The position numbers were made by a program, and so were the translations under genes. The notes beneath the pieces are model-generated. The model was not told where the DNA came from, searched no databases, and saw only the letters and a list, made by a program, of their open reading frames with translations. DNA of 64,000 nucleotides from assembly GCA_029964075.1 (NCBI GenBank), contig CM057144.1:5851281-5915280 (forward strand), in the 5' to 3' direction. Positions 63,820 to 64,000 of the stretch are shown here, piece by piece. The stretch is from Patiria pectinifera (lineage: Eukaryota; Echinodermata; Asteroidea; Valvatida; Asterinidae). Every line of letters begins with the position of its first letter. Within the stretch, counting starts at the first letter, position 1.

Positions 63820-63984
63820 CAGTGGCGTAGCCAGGAATTTTTCAGTGGGGGGCGCTGTGGGGCTGAACATTTCATGGGGGGCGTCATGTAGATCAATGAG
63901 TTTTTTTCCAAACTCAAAATCTCAGTGGGGTGCGACTGGGGGGCGACAAGGTTTCATGGGGGGTTGTCGTCCCCTACGCCACTG
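63820..63984. mobile_element. hAT-type MITE with 8-bp target duplication
   Basis: The ends CAGTGGCGTAGCCAGG and CCCCTACGCCACTG are inverted, flanked by the exact duplication gtctttgc (63812-63819, 63985-63992). Same family as 21745-21897 in opposite orientation. Confidence 0.9.
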
Positions 63985-64000
63985 GTCTTTGCTGATTCAA

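Noticed and set aside
1-64000. CRISPR arrays, operons, bacterial-type promoters and terminators
   Set aside because: None present; the window is spliced animal DNA.

Overview
This is invertebrate animal genomic DNA: AT-rich introns, GT-AG splicing, many short non-autonomous DNA transposons, tRNA-derived SINEs and an RTE-like LINE. The protein style and repeat types suggest a marine deuterostome, with an echinoderm the first guess and a hemichordate or amphioxus possible. The sequence alone does not settle this.

Nearly the whole window is one gene on the + strand. I can place 52 consecutive coding exons from 816 to 62801. Their splice phases agree throughout; they sum to 9897 nt, exactly 3299 codons including the stop. 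The 5' end lies upstream of the window. The product is a giant type I membrane protein. It starts with about 15 divergent fibronectin-III-like repeats, with hallmarks W..F.D.ESGI..Y...VGT, YYVTV.A.N.AG and D.TPP..G. These are interrupted by a module resembling a GH16/concanavalin-type jelly roll (36.7-40.4 kb). Then come two basic proprotein-convertase-like sites, cadherin-like/tandem-95-like repeats, an EGF-like region, one transmembrane helix (60.3 kb) and a Ser-rich acidic tail ending in a class I PDZ-ligand-like SVV.

A second, small gene sits antisense inside the 7.1 kb intron 7: a two-exon secreted C-type lectin of 160 residues (12617-13382, minus).

The introns hold a rich collection of mobile elements, many with readable target-site duplications: hAT-type (8 bp), Tc1/mariner-type (TA), piggyBac/Kolobok-type (TTAA), PIF/Harbinger-type (TTA/TAA), two foldback elements, six SINE copies, one long broken LINE and a LINE 3' fragment. 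Several are nested.

Two patterns stand out. First, short tandem duplications of an exon edge together with its splice site occur at six junctions of the one gene (4.4-5.1, 14.8-15.3, 15.9-17.3, 33.9-34.4, 43.4-43.6 and 53.8 kb), leaving arrays of decoy donors or acceptors. Second, transposons sit within a few bases of functional splice sites (17.92, 40.40 and 60.27 kb). In one case the 8 bp target duplication copies the exon/donor boundary itself.
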